Positions 24,291 through 32,416 of a DNA stretch of 64,000 nucleotides are shown in pieces. The DNA is taken from contig NZ_LMPT01000019.1 in NCBI RefSeq assembly GCF_001424425.1, positions 495,003 to 559,002 on the forward strand, in the 5' to 3' direction. The stretch is from Acidovorax sp. Leaf191 (lineage in GTDB: Bacteria > Pseudomonadota > Gammaproteobacteria > Burkholderiales > Burkholderiaceae_C). Below the pieces are notes generated by a model, which was not told the DNA's origin, searched no databases, and saw only the letters and a program-made list of their open reading frames with translations. The translations under genes and the position numbers were made by a program. The first letter of the stretch is position 1. Every line of letters starts with the position of its first letter.

Positions 24291-24360
24291 CCGGGGCTGG
24301 GCTGGCCGCCGGGCGGCTGCGGGCTACGGCGCAGCAAGAGCGTACCTGCGAGAGCAGCAC

Positions 24361-24420
24361 GCTACCATATTGATAGCTGCTTGCGCTGATCCATCAAGCG
24401 GTAGCGGCATTTTTTGCATT
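24361..24420 (+). repeat. Dispersed hairpin repeat, intergenic copy
   Basis: The copy reads GCTACCATATTGATAGCTGC, TTGCGCTGATCC, ATCAAGCGGTAGCGGC and a T-run. The halves GCTGCT and AGCGGC plus CGCT and AGCG can pair. It lies between the convergent TauE and GGDEF-EAL genes, and with its T-run may act as a bidirectional terminator. The remaining 24291-24528 sequence shows nothing else I can name. Confidence 0.8.
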
Positions 24421-24528
24421 GAATTCACCTGCGGGACCAGGCCACTGGACCCGCATGCAACGGCGCAGTGGCACAGCGCAGCGACCGCACAGGCGCCCCG
24501 CGCGCACTCTGCGCCCCCACGCCAACGC

Positions 24529-26973
24529 TCAGATCTGAAGTCCGTCGCGCCGGCCCTGCGCCTTGAGCGGCAACGGCTTGCCCAGCATGGCGCGAAACTC
24601 CGGCGCGGGCAGGCCCGGTGCGCACAGAAACCCCTGGTAATGGTCGCACTGCATCTGCAGCAGCACGGCCTGCTGGGTTTCGGTCTCCACCCCCTCGGCC
24701 ACCACCTCGATGTGCAGCGCACGGCCCATGCTGATGATGGCGCTCACGATGGCCCGGTCGCCGTCGTCGTCGGGCAGGCCGCGCACGAAGGACTGGTCGA
24801 TCTTGAGCTTGCTGATCGGCAGCTTCTTGAGGTACGCCAGGCTCGAATACCCCGTGCCGAAGTCATCGATGGCCAGGCCGATGCCCAGGCCCGCCAGCAC
24901 ACGCAGGCGCTGCTCCATCTCCAGCGCGTCCTGCAGCAAGATGGTTTCGGTCAGCTCCAGCTCCAGCAGCGTGGGCGGCAGCTGGTGCACGGCCAGCAGG
25001 CGCGTGATGCGGTCCACGAAGTCGGGCTGGCGGAACTCCAGCGCCGACACGTTCACCGAGATCACGATGGGCATGCCGCTGTGCATCCACTGCGCGGCCT
25101 CGCGCACAGCCTGCTCCATGACCCAGGCGCCCAGCGTCACGATGTAGCCCGACTCCTCGGCCAGCGGAATGAACTGCCCGGGCGACACCGCGCCGAATTC
25201 GGGGTCCGTCCAGCGGATCAGCGCCTCGGCCCCGGTGATGCGGCCGGTGGCCATGTTGACCTGCGGCTGGTAGTGCACGGCCATGCGGTCCTGCCCCAGC
25301 GCCTGGCGCATCGCGTGCTCCATCTGCATGCGCGACAGCAGGTTGGCGTTCATCTGCGGCTGGTAGAAGCCGTAGCTGCCCCGGCCGCGCTCCTTGACGC
25401 GGTACATGGCCGTGTCCGCCTGCTTGATGAGCTCGTCGAGCGTGGTGCCGTCCTGCGGGTACAGCGCCATGCCGATGCTGCACTGGATCGAAAAGCCCAT
25501 GCCGTCGAGCATGAAGGGCTTGAGCATGTCGTCCAGGATGCGGCGGGCCACGCTCTCGGCCACCACCGCGTCGCCGCCGTGCAAGTAGATCACGAACTCG
25601 TCGCCCCCCAGCCGGCACAGCATGTCCGTCTGGCGCAGGCAGGCCTGCAGGCGCTCGGCCACCAGTTGCAACACCCGGTCGCCGAAGGGGTGGCCCAGCG
25701 AGTCGTTGATGATCTTGAAACGGTCCAGGTCCAGGAACAGGATGGCAAAGCCGGTGTCGCTCTGGCGCGCGCCCTGGATGGCCGTGTCCACCCGCTGCGA
25801 CAGCAGCAGGCGGTTGGGCAGTCCGGTCAGCACGTCGCTGTAGGCCAGCTCTTCGATGCGCTTTTGCGCGGCGTGCTGCAGCGTCAAGTCGCGCATGAAG
25901 CCGATGCTCTGCACCAGCCGGCCTTCGTCGTCGCGCAGCGCCACCCACGACAGCTGCACCGCGCAGTACGCGCCGCTGTCACGGGGCAGCCACAGCTCGC
26001 CCTCCCAGAAGCCGTCGCGCGCCCAGCCCTCCAGCACCTGTTCCATGAAGGCGATATCGGTGCCGCCGCCGAACAGCGACGACGCCATGCAGCCTTCGAA
26101 AGACTTGGCCGACGGCCCGACCAGGCGCTCGCACCCCGGGTTCATGCGCAGCACGCGGTGCTGGCTGTCGGCGATGAAGATCGCGTCCAGGCTGGACTCG
26201 AACACCCGGGCCGCCAGGCGCAGGCTGGCCTGGATCTCGGTCTGGCGGGTGATGTCGCGGTACGAATACACCCGGCCCACCGGACGGCCCTGGCTGAACT
26301 GCGGCACCGAGCGCAACTCCAGCACCACGCCGCTTTTGAGCGTGAGGATGTCGGTGCTCTCCTGCATGGGCTCGCGGGCAATGGCGGCCATGCGGTCGGT
26401 GTACGCCGCGGCGTCCTGCACCTGGGCGGCCATGTGCGCGTAGACCGCGGCATCGTCGCGCTCCAGCAGCAACTCCCGCGGAATGCCCCACAGCTGCGCC
26501 AGGCGCTGGTTGAACGCACGCACCTGGCCGTGCAGATTGCACACCAGCATGCCGTCGGCGGCCGAGTCGAGCGTGGCCCGCAGCTCGGACAGCAGGGTTT
26601 CCAGCTCGCGCTCGGTGGCCGCCTGGATGCTGCGGTCCAGCATGGTCACCATGAAGATCGTGCCGCCATCGGGGCCGTTGGGCACGCGGCTCACCTGCCG
26701 GTTCACGGGCACCAGGCTGCCGTCGGCCCGCAAAAGGCTGGTGTGCGAATGGATGCCATCGGCCACCACCTGGGCGGGCTCGCCCCAGAAGGCGACGTCC
26801 TGCGGCGTGGATGCCAGGCCCAGCACGGACGTGCCCACCATCGCGGCCACCGGTGCGCCCGCCAGGCGTTCCGCGGCGGCGTTGGCGCGCAGGATCAGCA
26901 GGCTGGATTCATCCACCAGCCACACGGCTTCCTGCAAGCCGTCGAGCCAGCCGTGGGATTGCACGACCGTCAC
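24529..26973 (-). CDS. PAS-GGDEF-EAL cyclic-di-GMP protein
   Basis: The 814-residue protein has two to three N-terminal PAS-type sensor domains (about residues 10-370), a GGDEF domain and a C-terminal EAL domain. The cyclase signature is intact (RLGGDEFVIY), with an inhibitory-site RxxD (RQTD) five residues before it. The EAL motif is intact (GAEALIRW), with DDFGTGYSSL and VVAEGVET. Both synthesis and breakdown of c-di-GMP are therefore possible. The start is the GTG at 26973, overlapping the HD-GYP stop as GTGA; longer readings lie in the other gene. No membrane segment is seen, so it is likely cytosolic. Confidence 0.92.
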   Translation of the reverse strand: MTVVQSHGWLDGLQEAVWLVDESSLLILRANAAAERLAGAPVAAMVGTSVLGLASTPQDVAFWGEPAQVVADGIHSHTSLLRADGSLVPVNRQVSRVPNGPDGGTIFMVTMLDRSIQAATERELETLLSELRATLDSAADGMLVCNLHGQVRAFNQRLAQLWGIPRELLLERDDAAVYAHMAAQVQDAAAYTDRMAAIAREPMQESTDILTLKSGVVLELRSVPQFSQGRPVGRVYSYRDITRQTEIQASLRLAARVFESSLDAIFIADSQHRVLRMNPGCERLVGPSAKSFEGCMASSLFGGGTDIAFMEQVLEGWARDGFWEGELWLPRDSGAYCAVQLSWVALRDDEGRLVQSIGFMRDLTLQHAAQKRIEELAYSDVLTGLPNRLLLSQRVDTAIQGARQSDTGFAILFLDLDRFKIINDSLGHPFGDRVLQLVAERLQACLRQTDMLCRLGGDEFVIYLHGGDAVVAESVARRILDDMLKPFMLDGMGFSIQCSIGMALYPQDGTTLDELIKQADTAMYRVKERGRGSYGFYQPQMNANLLSRMQMEHAMRQALGQDRMAVHYQPQVNMATGRITGAEALIRWTDPEFGAVSPGQFIPLAEESGYIVTLGAWVMEQAVREAAQWMHSGMPIVISVNVSALEFRQPDFVDRITRLLAVHQLPPTLLELELTETILLQDALEMEQRLRVLAGLGIGLAIDDFGTGYSSLAYLKKLPISKLKIDQSFVRGLPDDDGDRAIVSAIISMGRALHIEVVAEGVETETQQAVLLQMQCDHYQGFLCAPGLPAPEFRAMLGKPLPLKAQGRRDGLQI

Positions 26974-28286
26974 GCGCCGGCCTCTTCGGGGCCGGGGTTG
27001 ACCGCTCGCTCGAAAAAGTAGCAGATGCGCTGCCGCGGCGACAGGTAGTCCAGCGCGTCGCGCGGCAACTGCGCCGGCTTGAGGCTGCGGCGGATGCCCA
27101 GCTCCGGCACGGTTTCCAGGTCCAGGATCGGCGCTTCTTCCTTGGGGATGCGCGAGTCGTGCACGATGACCTTGGGCCGCAGCGGGCGCGACGAGTTGAC
27201 CGACGCGACGATGGCATACCGGTCGTTGACCAGCTGCACGATGGACCCCGGCGGGTACACGCCCATCATGCGGATGAAGGCCCCCAGCACGACAGAGTCG
27301 AACTTGGACTTGAGCTGCGCGAAGATGACCGACAGCGCCTCGTGCGGCGTGAGTGCATCCACGCCGTTGGCGGGGTTGCACATGCGGTCGTAGCGGTTGA
27401 CCAGGGCCAGCACCTGGCTGGCGCGCCCGAGGTCCGGGCCCGACAGGCGCAGCGGGAACCCGCTGCCGTCGACCATTTCATGGTGCCGCGCCACGGCGGT
27501 GAGCACCGTGTCCGGAAAGCCCATGCGCATGGCGAATGCCACCGACTCCCCCACATGGGTCTCGTAGCGCGAGCGTTCCATCGGGATCATCGACGGCGTG
27601 ACCTGCCGCAGGTTGGGCGGCAGCTTGAGCTTGCCCATGTCATGGATCAGCGCCGCGACGCCCAGGTCGTGCAGCTCCACGCTCTTCATGCCCAGGGCGC
27701 GGCCCAGCAGCAACGAGATGACCATGACGTTGATGGGGTGCAGGGCATTGCGCTCGCCCACGCCCTCGGACAGCAGCCGGATCACCGAGTCGCCGTTTTC
27801 CAGCAGCTCGGACACGCAGCCCGACACCAGCGCATCGCCCTTGGTGCGCGCCTGGTCCGGGTGTTCGGACACCACGCGCTCCATGGCCTGGTACTGGCGC
27901 GTGGCCTCGCCAAAGCGCTGGTCGCAGGCGGCCAGGGCGCGGTTTTGCGCCTCCAGCAATGCCCGCCTGCGCAGCGCCTCGGGGTCGGCCGCGGGGGCGC
28001 CGCCCGCCGCGTCCACCCCGGGGGCGGCGGGCGCGGGCATTTCGGGCACGCGCCAGGCCGCAGGCACCAGCTCGCGCTGGTCGGGGTCGCTCTTCTTGGG
28101 AACGTAGCGCACCTCGGTCAGGCCGAGCTCGCGCAAGGTGGCGATCTGCTCGATCGACGCCACGCGAAAACTGCTGACCGGAAACGGATGGTGCATCCAG
28201 CCCACATCGAGCTGGATGTACATGCCGACCCGCAGTTGGCTGATGTCGATGAGGATGGAAGAGTTCACTTCAAGGGCGCGAAACAT
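26970..28286 (-). CDS. HD-GYP domain phosphodiesterase with DUF3391
   Basis: The 438-residue protein starts with a DUF3391 domain (RVGMYIQLDVGWMHHPFP) and has a HD-GYP domain from about residue 155 to 350. The metal motif appears as LIHDMGKLKLP, and the signature as HHEMVDGSGFP, where GFP replaces GYP. Such enzymes hydrolyse c-di-GMP. It is translationally coupled to the GGDEF-EAL gene downstream, so the operon makes and removes the same messenger. A Gly/Ala/Pro-rich linker lies near residues 85-105. Confidence 0.9.
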   Translation of the reverse strand: MFRALEVNSSILIDISQLRVGMYIQLDVGWMHHPFPVSSFRVASIEQIATLRELGLTEVRYVPKKSDPDQRELVPAAWRVPEMPAPAAPGVDAAGGAPAADPEALRRRALLEAQNRALAACDQRFGEATRQYQAMERVVSEHPDQARTKGDALVSGCVSELLENGDSVIRLLSEGVGERNALHPINVMVISLLLGRALGMKSVELHDLGVAALIHDMGKLKLPPNLRQVTPSMIPMERSRYETHVGESVAFAMRMGFPDTVLTAVARHHEMVDGSGFPLRLSGPDLGRASQVLALVNRYDRMCNPANGVDALTPHEALSVIFAQLKSKFDSVVLGAFIRMMGVYPPGSIVQLVNDRYAIVASVNSSRPLRPKVIVHDSRIPKEEAPILDLETVPELGIRRSLKPAQLPRDALDYLSPRQRICYFFERAVNPGPEEAGA

Positions 28287-28498
28287 GGAGACGTGAATGC
28301 CACCAATGGTTACACAGATTATCGCCCTAAGCCTGCGTGATCAATTCGTTGCTGCCGCGCAGATGCGACACCACAACACTTCATGCCGCACGCCCTGCCG
28401 CTACAGTGCAGTGATTACCCTCACGGGCTGCCGTGGCGGCCCGGCTGCCGCACCGCCCCCCCCGCGGCACCTGACCCCGCAGCACTTTTCACGACTGG

Positions 28499-29230
28499 CT
28501 ACCGGCACCAGAGGGACGGCTTGTAGACCAGATCCATCCAGAGCGCCCAGCCGGCCACCGCGCAGAGCAGGCCGCCGGCCACCCGCGTGCCCCCATCGGC
28601 GCGCCAGGTATGGAGCCGCGCCCGGAGCCGGCCCCATGCCCAGGGGCCGGCGGCCAGCCAGAGGCCGCTGCCCACGCCAAAAAGCGCCATGGCCAGCGCC
28701 CCTTGCACCGGACCGCCACTGAGCGCGGCCACCAGCAAGGCCGAATACAGCAGCCCGCAGGGCATCAGCGCCCACAGGAAACCCGCCAGCAGCACGCCCC
28801 CCGGGGCCTGGACCAGCGGGCGCACACGCGCCCACACCGCCCGGCCCGCTTGCTCCACCCACTGCGGCTGGCGTGCCTGCACCATGAGCATCAGGCCCCA
28901 GGCCATCACCGCCACATGGGCCAGGGTCCAGGCGGGGCGCAGCGCCATGGTGTGCTGGGTCAGCCATGCCAGGCTGTCCATGGCCAGGGCCGCGAGGGCG
29001 CCTGCCAGGGCATAGCCCGCCAGCCGGCCCGCGTGAAACGCCGCCGTGCGCTGCACCACGCCACCGCGCGGCAACCACCGCACCGGCTGCGCCACGGCAC
29101 CCGCCGCAGGCCCGCCCCCCTGCCCCACTAGCGCCCCACAGGGCGCCGCACACATTGCCAGGCAATGGGACCCGCCGGCAAGACCCATGAGCAGGGCGGT
29201 CGAAGCTACCGTGAGCAGCATGGTGGGCAA
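28499..29230 (-). CDS. Sulfite exporter TauE/SafE-like membrane protein of the cco cluster
   Basis: The 243-residue protein has about six membrane segments and the N-terminal SHCLAMCAAPCG, a Cys/His cluster typical of the SafE-type proteins found in cbb3 oxidase clusters. The motif could bind copper, but this is inference. It lies 43 bases downstream of hemN on the same strand, so it is probably in the FNR-driven hemN transcript. ATG 29221 is an alternative start. The 212 bases between it and the HD-GYP gene hold nothing I can identify. Confidence 0.82.
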   Translation of the reverse strand: MPTMLLTVASTALLMGLAGGSHCLAMCAAPCGALVGQGGGPAAGAVAQPVRWLPRGGVVQRTAAFHAGRLAGYALAGALAALAMDSLAWLTQHTMALRPAWTLAHVAVMAWGLMLMVQARQPQWVEQAGRAVWARVRPLVQAPGGVLLAGFLWALMPCGLLYSALLVAALSGGPVQGALAMALFGVGSGLWLAAGPWAWGRLRARLHTWRADGGTRVAGGLLCAVAGWALWMDLVYKPSLWCR

Positions 29231-29273
29231 GCGCCTGAAGGCACCCCGTGGGCGCGGGCGGTGAGGCCGGGCA

Positions 29274-30656
29274 TCAGATGATGCGCGAGAACCGCGCCCG
29301 GTTGCGGTCGGCCTGCAGATAGCGGTCGAACACCATCGCGATGCCGCGCACGAAGAACCAGCCCATGGCGGTCACCGCGATGCCGTCCGGGCGGATCTGT
29401 ACCAGCCCCTGGTCCGCCATCTCCTCCAGGCTTTCGATCTCGGCCGCGAAGTAACGCCGAAAGTCGATGAGCCACGCCTGCTCCAGCGGCTCGAACAGCA
29501 GCTCGCCCTGGCACATCAACGCCATGATGACGGCGCGGCGCACCAGGTCGTCGCGGGTCAGCGCCAGGCCGCGCACCACGGGCAGCCGGCCCTGGTTCAA
29601 GAAGTCGTAGTACTCGTCCAGGGTCTTGGCGTTCTGGCTGTAGGTGGCACCCACCCGGCCGATGGCGGATACCCCGAGGCCAATGAGGTCGCAGTCGGGC
29701 TGGGTGCTGTAGCCCTGGAAGTTGCGGTGCAGCCGGCCCTGGCGCTTGGCCACGGCCAGCGCGTCGTCGGGCAGCGCAAAGTGGTCCATGCCCACGTACA
29801 CGTAGCCCGCGGCCATGAAGGCATCAAGCGAGCGCGACAGCATCGACACCTTGGCACCGCCCATGGGCAGCTCGGCCGGGACGATGCGGCGCTGCGGCTT
29901 GAAGCGCTCGGGCAGGTGCGCGTAGGCATACAGCGCAATGCGGTCGGGCCGCAGTTGCACCACCTGGGCCAGCGTGCGGTCGAACGACTCGGGCGTCTGG
30001 CGCGGCAGGCCGTAGATGAGGTCGACATTGATCGACTCGAAGCCCAGCGCGCGCGCCGACTCCACCAGCGAGAACACCTGCTCCGCGGGCTGGATGCGGT
30101 GCACGGCCTTCTGCACCTCGGGGTCGAAGTCCTGCACGCCGAAGCTCAGCCGGTTGAAGCCCAGCTCGGCCAGCACCGCCAGGCGACTGGCGTCCACCGT
30201 GCGCGGGTCCACCTCGATCGAATACTCGCCGCCCGGCGCGAGCGTGAAGCTGCGCTTGAGCATGGCCATGAGCTCGCGCAGCCCGTCGTCGGACAGGAAC
30301 GTGGGCGAGCCCCCGCCCAGGTGCAGCTGGCTCACCACCTGCCCGGTACCGCAGTGGGCGGTGTGCAGGTCGATCTCGCGGCTCAGGTAGCGCAGGTAGA
30401 CATCGGCGCGGTCGTGGTGCTTGGTGATGATCTTGTTGCACGCACAGTAGTAGCACAGCGATTCGCAAAACGGAATGTGCACGTACAGGGACAGCGGCAG
30501 CGCCTTGGCCCCGGTGCCCGCGCGGCGCTGCTCCAGCGCAAGCACGTAGTCGTCCTGCCCGAAGGCCTCGACGAAGCGGTCGGCCGTAGGGTAGGAGGTA
30601 TAGCGGGGCCCTGGCACATCGAAGCGGCGCAGCAGCTCGGGCGAAACAGCAGTCAT
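29274..30656 (-). CDS. hemN: Oxygen-independent coproporphyrinogen III oxidase HemN
   Basis: This radical SAM enzyme decarboxylates coproporphyrinogen III without oxygen, supplying haem when air is short. The 460-residue protein has the 4Fe-4S motif CESLCYYC (Cys64, Cys68, Cys71), GGGSPTFLS, and YGLPRQTPESF. ATG 30656 has AAGGA eight bases upstream and matches the usual N-terminus (ELLRRFDVPGPRYTSYPTA). An FNR box is centred 60 bases upstream of the start. It is divergent from fnr and precedes a safE-like gene. Confidence 0.96.
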   Translation of the reverse strand: MTAVSPELLRRFDVPGPRYTSYPTADRFVEAFGQDDYVLALEQRRAGTGAKALPLSLYVHIPFCESLCYYCACNKIITKHHDRADVYLRYLSREIDLHTAHCGTGQVVSQLHLGGGSPTFLSDDGLRELMAMLKRSFTLAPGGEYSIEVDPRTVDASRLAVLAELGFNRLSFGVQDFDPEVQKAVHRIQPAEQVFSLVESARALGFESINVDLIYGLPRQTPESFDRTLAQVVQLRPDRIALYAYAHLPERFKPQRRIVPAELPMGGAKVSMLSRSLDAFMAAGYVYVGMDHFALPDDALAVAKRQGRLHRNFQGYSTQPDCDLIGLGVSAIGRVGATYSQNAKTLDEYYDFLNQGRLPVVRGLALTRDDLVRRAVIMALMCQGELLFEPLEQAWLIDFRRYFAAEIESLEEMADQGLVQIRPDGIAVTAMGWFFVRGIAMVFDRYLQADRNRARFSRII

Positions 30657-30709
30657 TGGAAGCATCCTTGCGTACGTTGCCACTGTGCCGTAAGCTGTTC
30701 CTCACGTCC

Positions 30710-30723
30710 TTGATCTACGTCAA
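30710..30723. promoter_or_regulatory. FNR box between hemN and fnr
   Basis: TTGATCTACGTCAA differs from the FNR palindrome TTGATnnnnATCAA at one position. Its centre is 60.5 bases from the hemN start and 42.5 bases from the fnr start used here. That spacing suits activation of hemN at a class II promoter and may make fnr autoregulated. Confidence 0.8.
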
Positions 30724-30758
30724 GTGATGCCACCAGCCGACCAGCGACAATTTGATGC

Positions 30759-31562
30759 ATGTCAGTCGCCCACCCCCCGGTCCGCAGCGAAGCCTCGCCA
30801 CCACGGGGTGAAACGCCCGAACCCCAACCTGCTGTACCTATGAACCCGCTCACCATGAAAGTCGCCTGCTCCAACTGCAATCTGCGGGAGCTGTGCATGC
30901 CTGTCGGCCTGAGCGATGAGCAGTTGCAGCGCATCGACGAGGTCGTGGCCACCCGCCGCAAGGTCAAGCGCGGCACCACGCTGTTCCGCAACGGCGAGAC
31001 CTTCACCTCGCTGTACGCCATCCGCACCGGCTTCTTCAAGACCTGCGTGGCGACCGAAGACGGCCGCGACCAGGTCACCGGTTTCCAGATGGCCGGGGAG
31101 ATCATCGGCCTCGACGGCATCGTGAACGACCAGCACACCTGCGATGCCGTGGCGCTGGAGGACGCCGAAGTCTGCGTGATGCCGTTCGACCGCATCGAAG
31201 AACTCTCGCGCGAGGTCACGGCGCTGCAGCACCACGTGCACAAGATCATGAGCCGCGAGATCGTGCGCGAGCATGGCGTGATGCTGCTGTTGGGCAGCAT
31301 GCGCGCCGAAGAGCGGCTGGCCGCATTCCTGCTGAACCTGGTGCAGCGCCTGCACGCACGGGGCTTCTCGCAGTCCGAGCTGGTGCTGCGCATGACGCGC
31401 GAAGAGATCGGCAGCTACCTGGGCCTCAAGCTCGAGACCGTGAGCCGCACGTTCTCCAAGTTCGTCGAAGAAAGCATCGTCGAGGTCAAGCAGCGCCATG
31501 TGCGCATCCTCGATACCGACGCGCTCAAGCGCATCGTGAACAGCCAGCAAGCCTGCCACTGA
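30759..31562 (+). CDS. fnr: FNR-type oxygen-sensing transcription regulator
   Basis: The 267-residue protein has the FNR cluster ligands: Cys37, Cys40 and Cys46 (CSNCNLREL and following Cys), plus Cys128 in NDQHTCDAV. A cyclic-nucleotide-like beta-roll follows, then an HTH with REEIGSYLGLKLETVSRTF. It should bind a 4Fe-4S cluster and activate microaerobic genes when oxygen is low. The start is uncertain: ATG 30840 or 30855 would remove a Pro-rich leader of about 27-32 residues. It is followed by a good terminator. Confidence 0.93.
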   Translation: MSVAHPPVRSEASPPRGETPEPQPAVPMNPLTMKVACSNCNLRELCMPVGLSDEQLQRIDEVVATRRKVKRGTTLFRNGETFTSLYAIRTGFFKTCVATEDGRDQVTGFQMAGEIIGLDGIVNDQHTCDAVALEDAEVCVMPFDRIEELSREVTALQHHVHKIMSREIVREHGVMLLLGSMRAEERLAAFLLNLVQRLHARGFSQSELVLRMTREEIGSYLGLKLETVSRTFSKFVEESIVEVKQRHVRILDTDALKRIVNSQQACH

Positions 31563-31583
31563 GCACCACAGGCCAGGACTTCG

Positions 31584-31614
31584 GCGCCGGCCTCGAGCCG
31601 GCGCTGTCGTTTTC
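31584..31614 (+). terminator. Intrinsic terminator of fnr
   Basis: GCGCCGGC (31584-31591) and GCCGGCGC (31597-31604) pair perfectly around CTCGA, followed by TGTCGTTTTC. It lies 22 bases after the fnr stop. Confidence 0.75.
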
Positions 31615-31659
31615 AAAACGCCGTTTTCACCACCCGCAGTCTCCGCACACCTCGGCACA

Positions 31660-31950
31660 TCAGGAGCACGACGTCTTGCGGCAATCGTCAGGGCGCTCCC
31701 CCGGGGGCACGGGGCAGCGGTTCAGCTCGAACGGCGACATCGCCAACAGCGTGGTCAGCGCGCTCGATGCCATCGTGACGGCCCAGAACGCGAAGAACGC
31801 GAGGGTATAGACCCCCTCGCGCGACAGCGCGAGCGGCTGGCCGAACCAGTGCAGGTCGTGCGGGTCGACCAGGGCAAAGACCAGCATCTCCATCACGCCG
31901 GCCATCAAAAAGGCGGGCCAGGCAATCCACATCAGGCGTTGCGTCCACAT
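31660..31950 (-). CDS. Small membrane protein of unknown function
   Basis: The 96-residue protein has two or three hydrophobic segments (IAWPAFLMAGVMEMLVFALV, YTLAFFAFWAVTMASSALTT) and a cysteine-containing polar tail (RCPVPPGERPDDCRKTSC). I do not recognise a named family. It is the last gene on the minus strand of the cco cluster, 105 bases after ccoH, and converges on fnr. A part in assembly of the oxidase is suggested only by position. Confidence 0.75.
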   Translation of the reverse strand: MWTQRLMWIAWPAFLMAGVMEMLVFALVDPHDLHWFGQPLALSREGVYTLAFFAFWAVTMASSALTTLLAMSPFELNRCPVPPGERPDDCRKTSCS

Positions 31951-32055
31951 ACTTCGAGTCTCCTTCGCGGTGCGATTGGCACGGCCGAGCCGCAGGGCCT
32001 GCCGGTGCTCGCCGGTGTCGTTGTTGTTGTCGTGGCGGGTTCGCAGGTGGGCGCA

Positions 32056-32376
32056 TCAGCGCGGCTGGTCCTGCACCGGCGTGGCAGCGTGGTTGCGGCC
32101 CTTGACCGCAGGCGCCAGGCTCTTGGATGGGTTTTCCAGCGTCTTGTTGATCTCGATGCCCTGGCGGTAGTAGTCCTCCGCCACCACCGGGTCGGGGCGC
32201 GAGATGGCCAGCCACAGCGTGACGAAGCCGGCCACGATCACGATGGCGGGCCCGGCGATGACCAGCCAGACGTGGCCGAACTTCCACCACGGGGCGGCGG
32301 CGGGCGCGGCGCCCGGACCTGTGGAACTGGCAGAGATGGCTGGGCCGTTGCGGCCGATGGCGGGATTCGATGGCAT
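32056..32376 (-). CDS. ccoH: FixH/CcoH family assembly protein
   Basis: The 106-residue protein has one membrane helix (VWLVIAGPAIVIVAGFVTLW) and the FixH hallmark SRPDPVVAEDYYRQGIEIN. It supports assembly of the cbb3 oxidase. An Ala/Pro/Gly-rich N-terminus of about 30 residues precedes the helix. It lies 40 bases downstream of ccoG. Confidence 0.88.
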   Translation of the reverse strand: MPSNPAIGRNGPAISASSTGPGAAPAAAPWWKFGHVWLVIAGPAIVIVAGFVTLWLAISRPDPVVAEDYYRQGIEINKTLENPSKSLAPAVKGRNHAATPVQDQPR

Positions 32377-32416
32377 GTCAGTACTCCTTGCAAATCTTCT
32401 CGGGCGGTGCAGTGCC

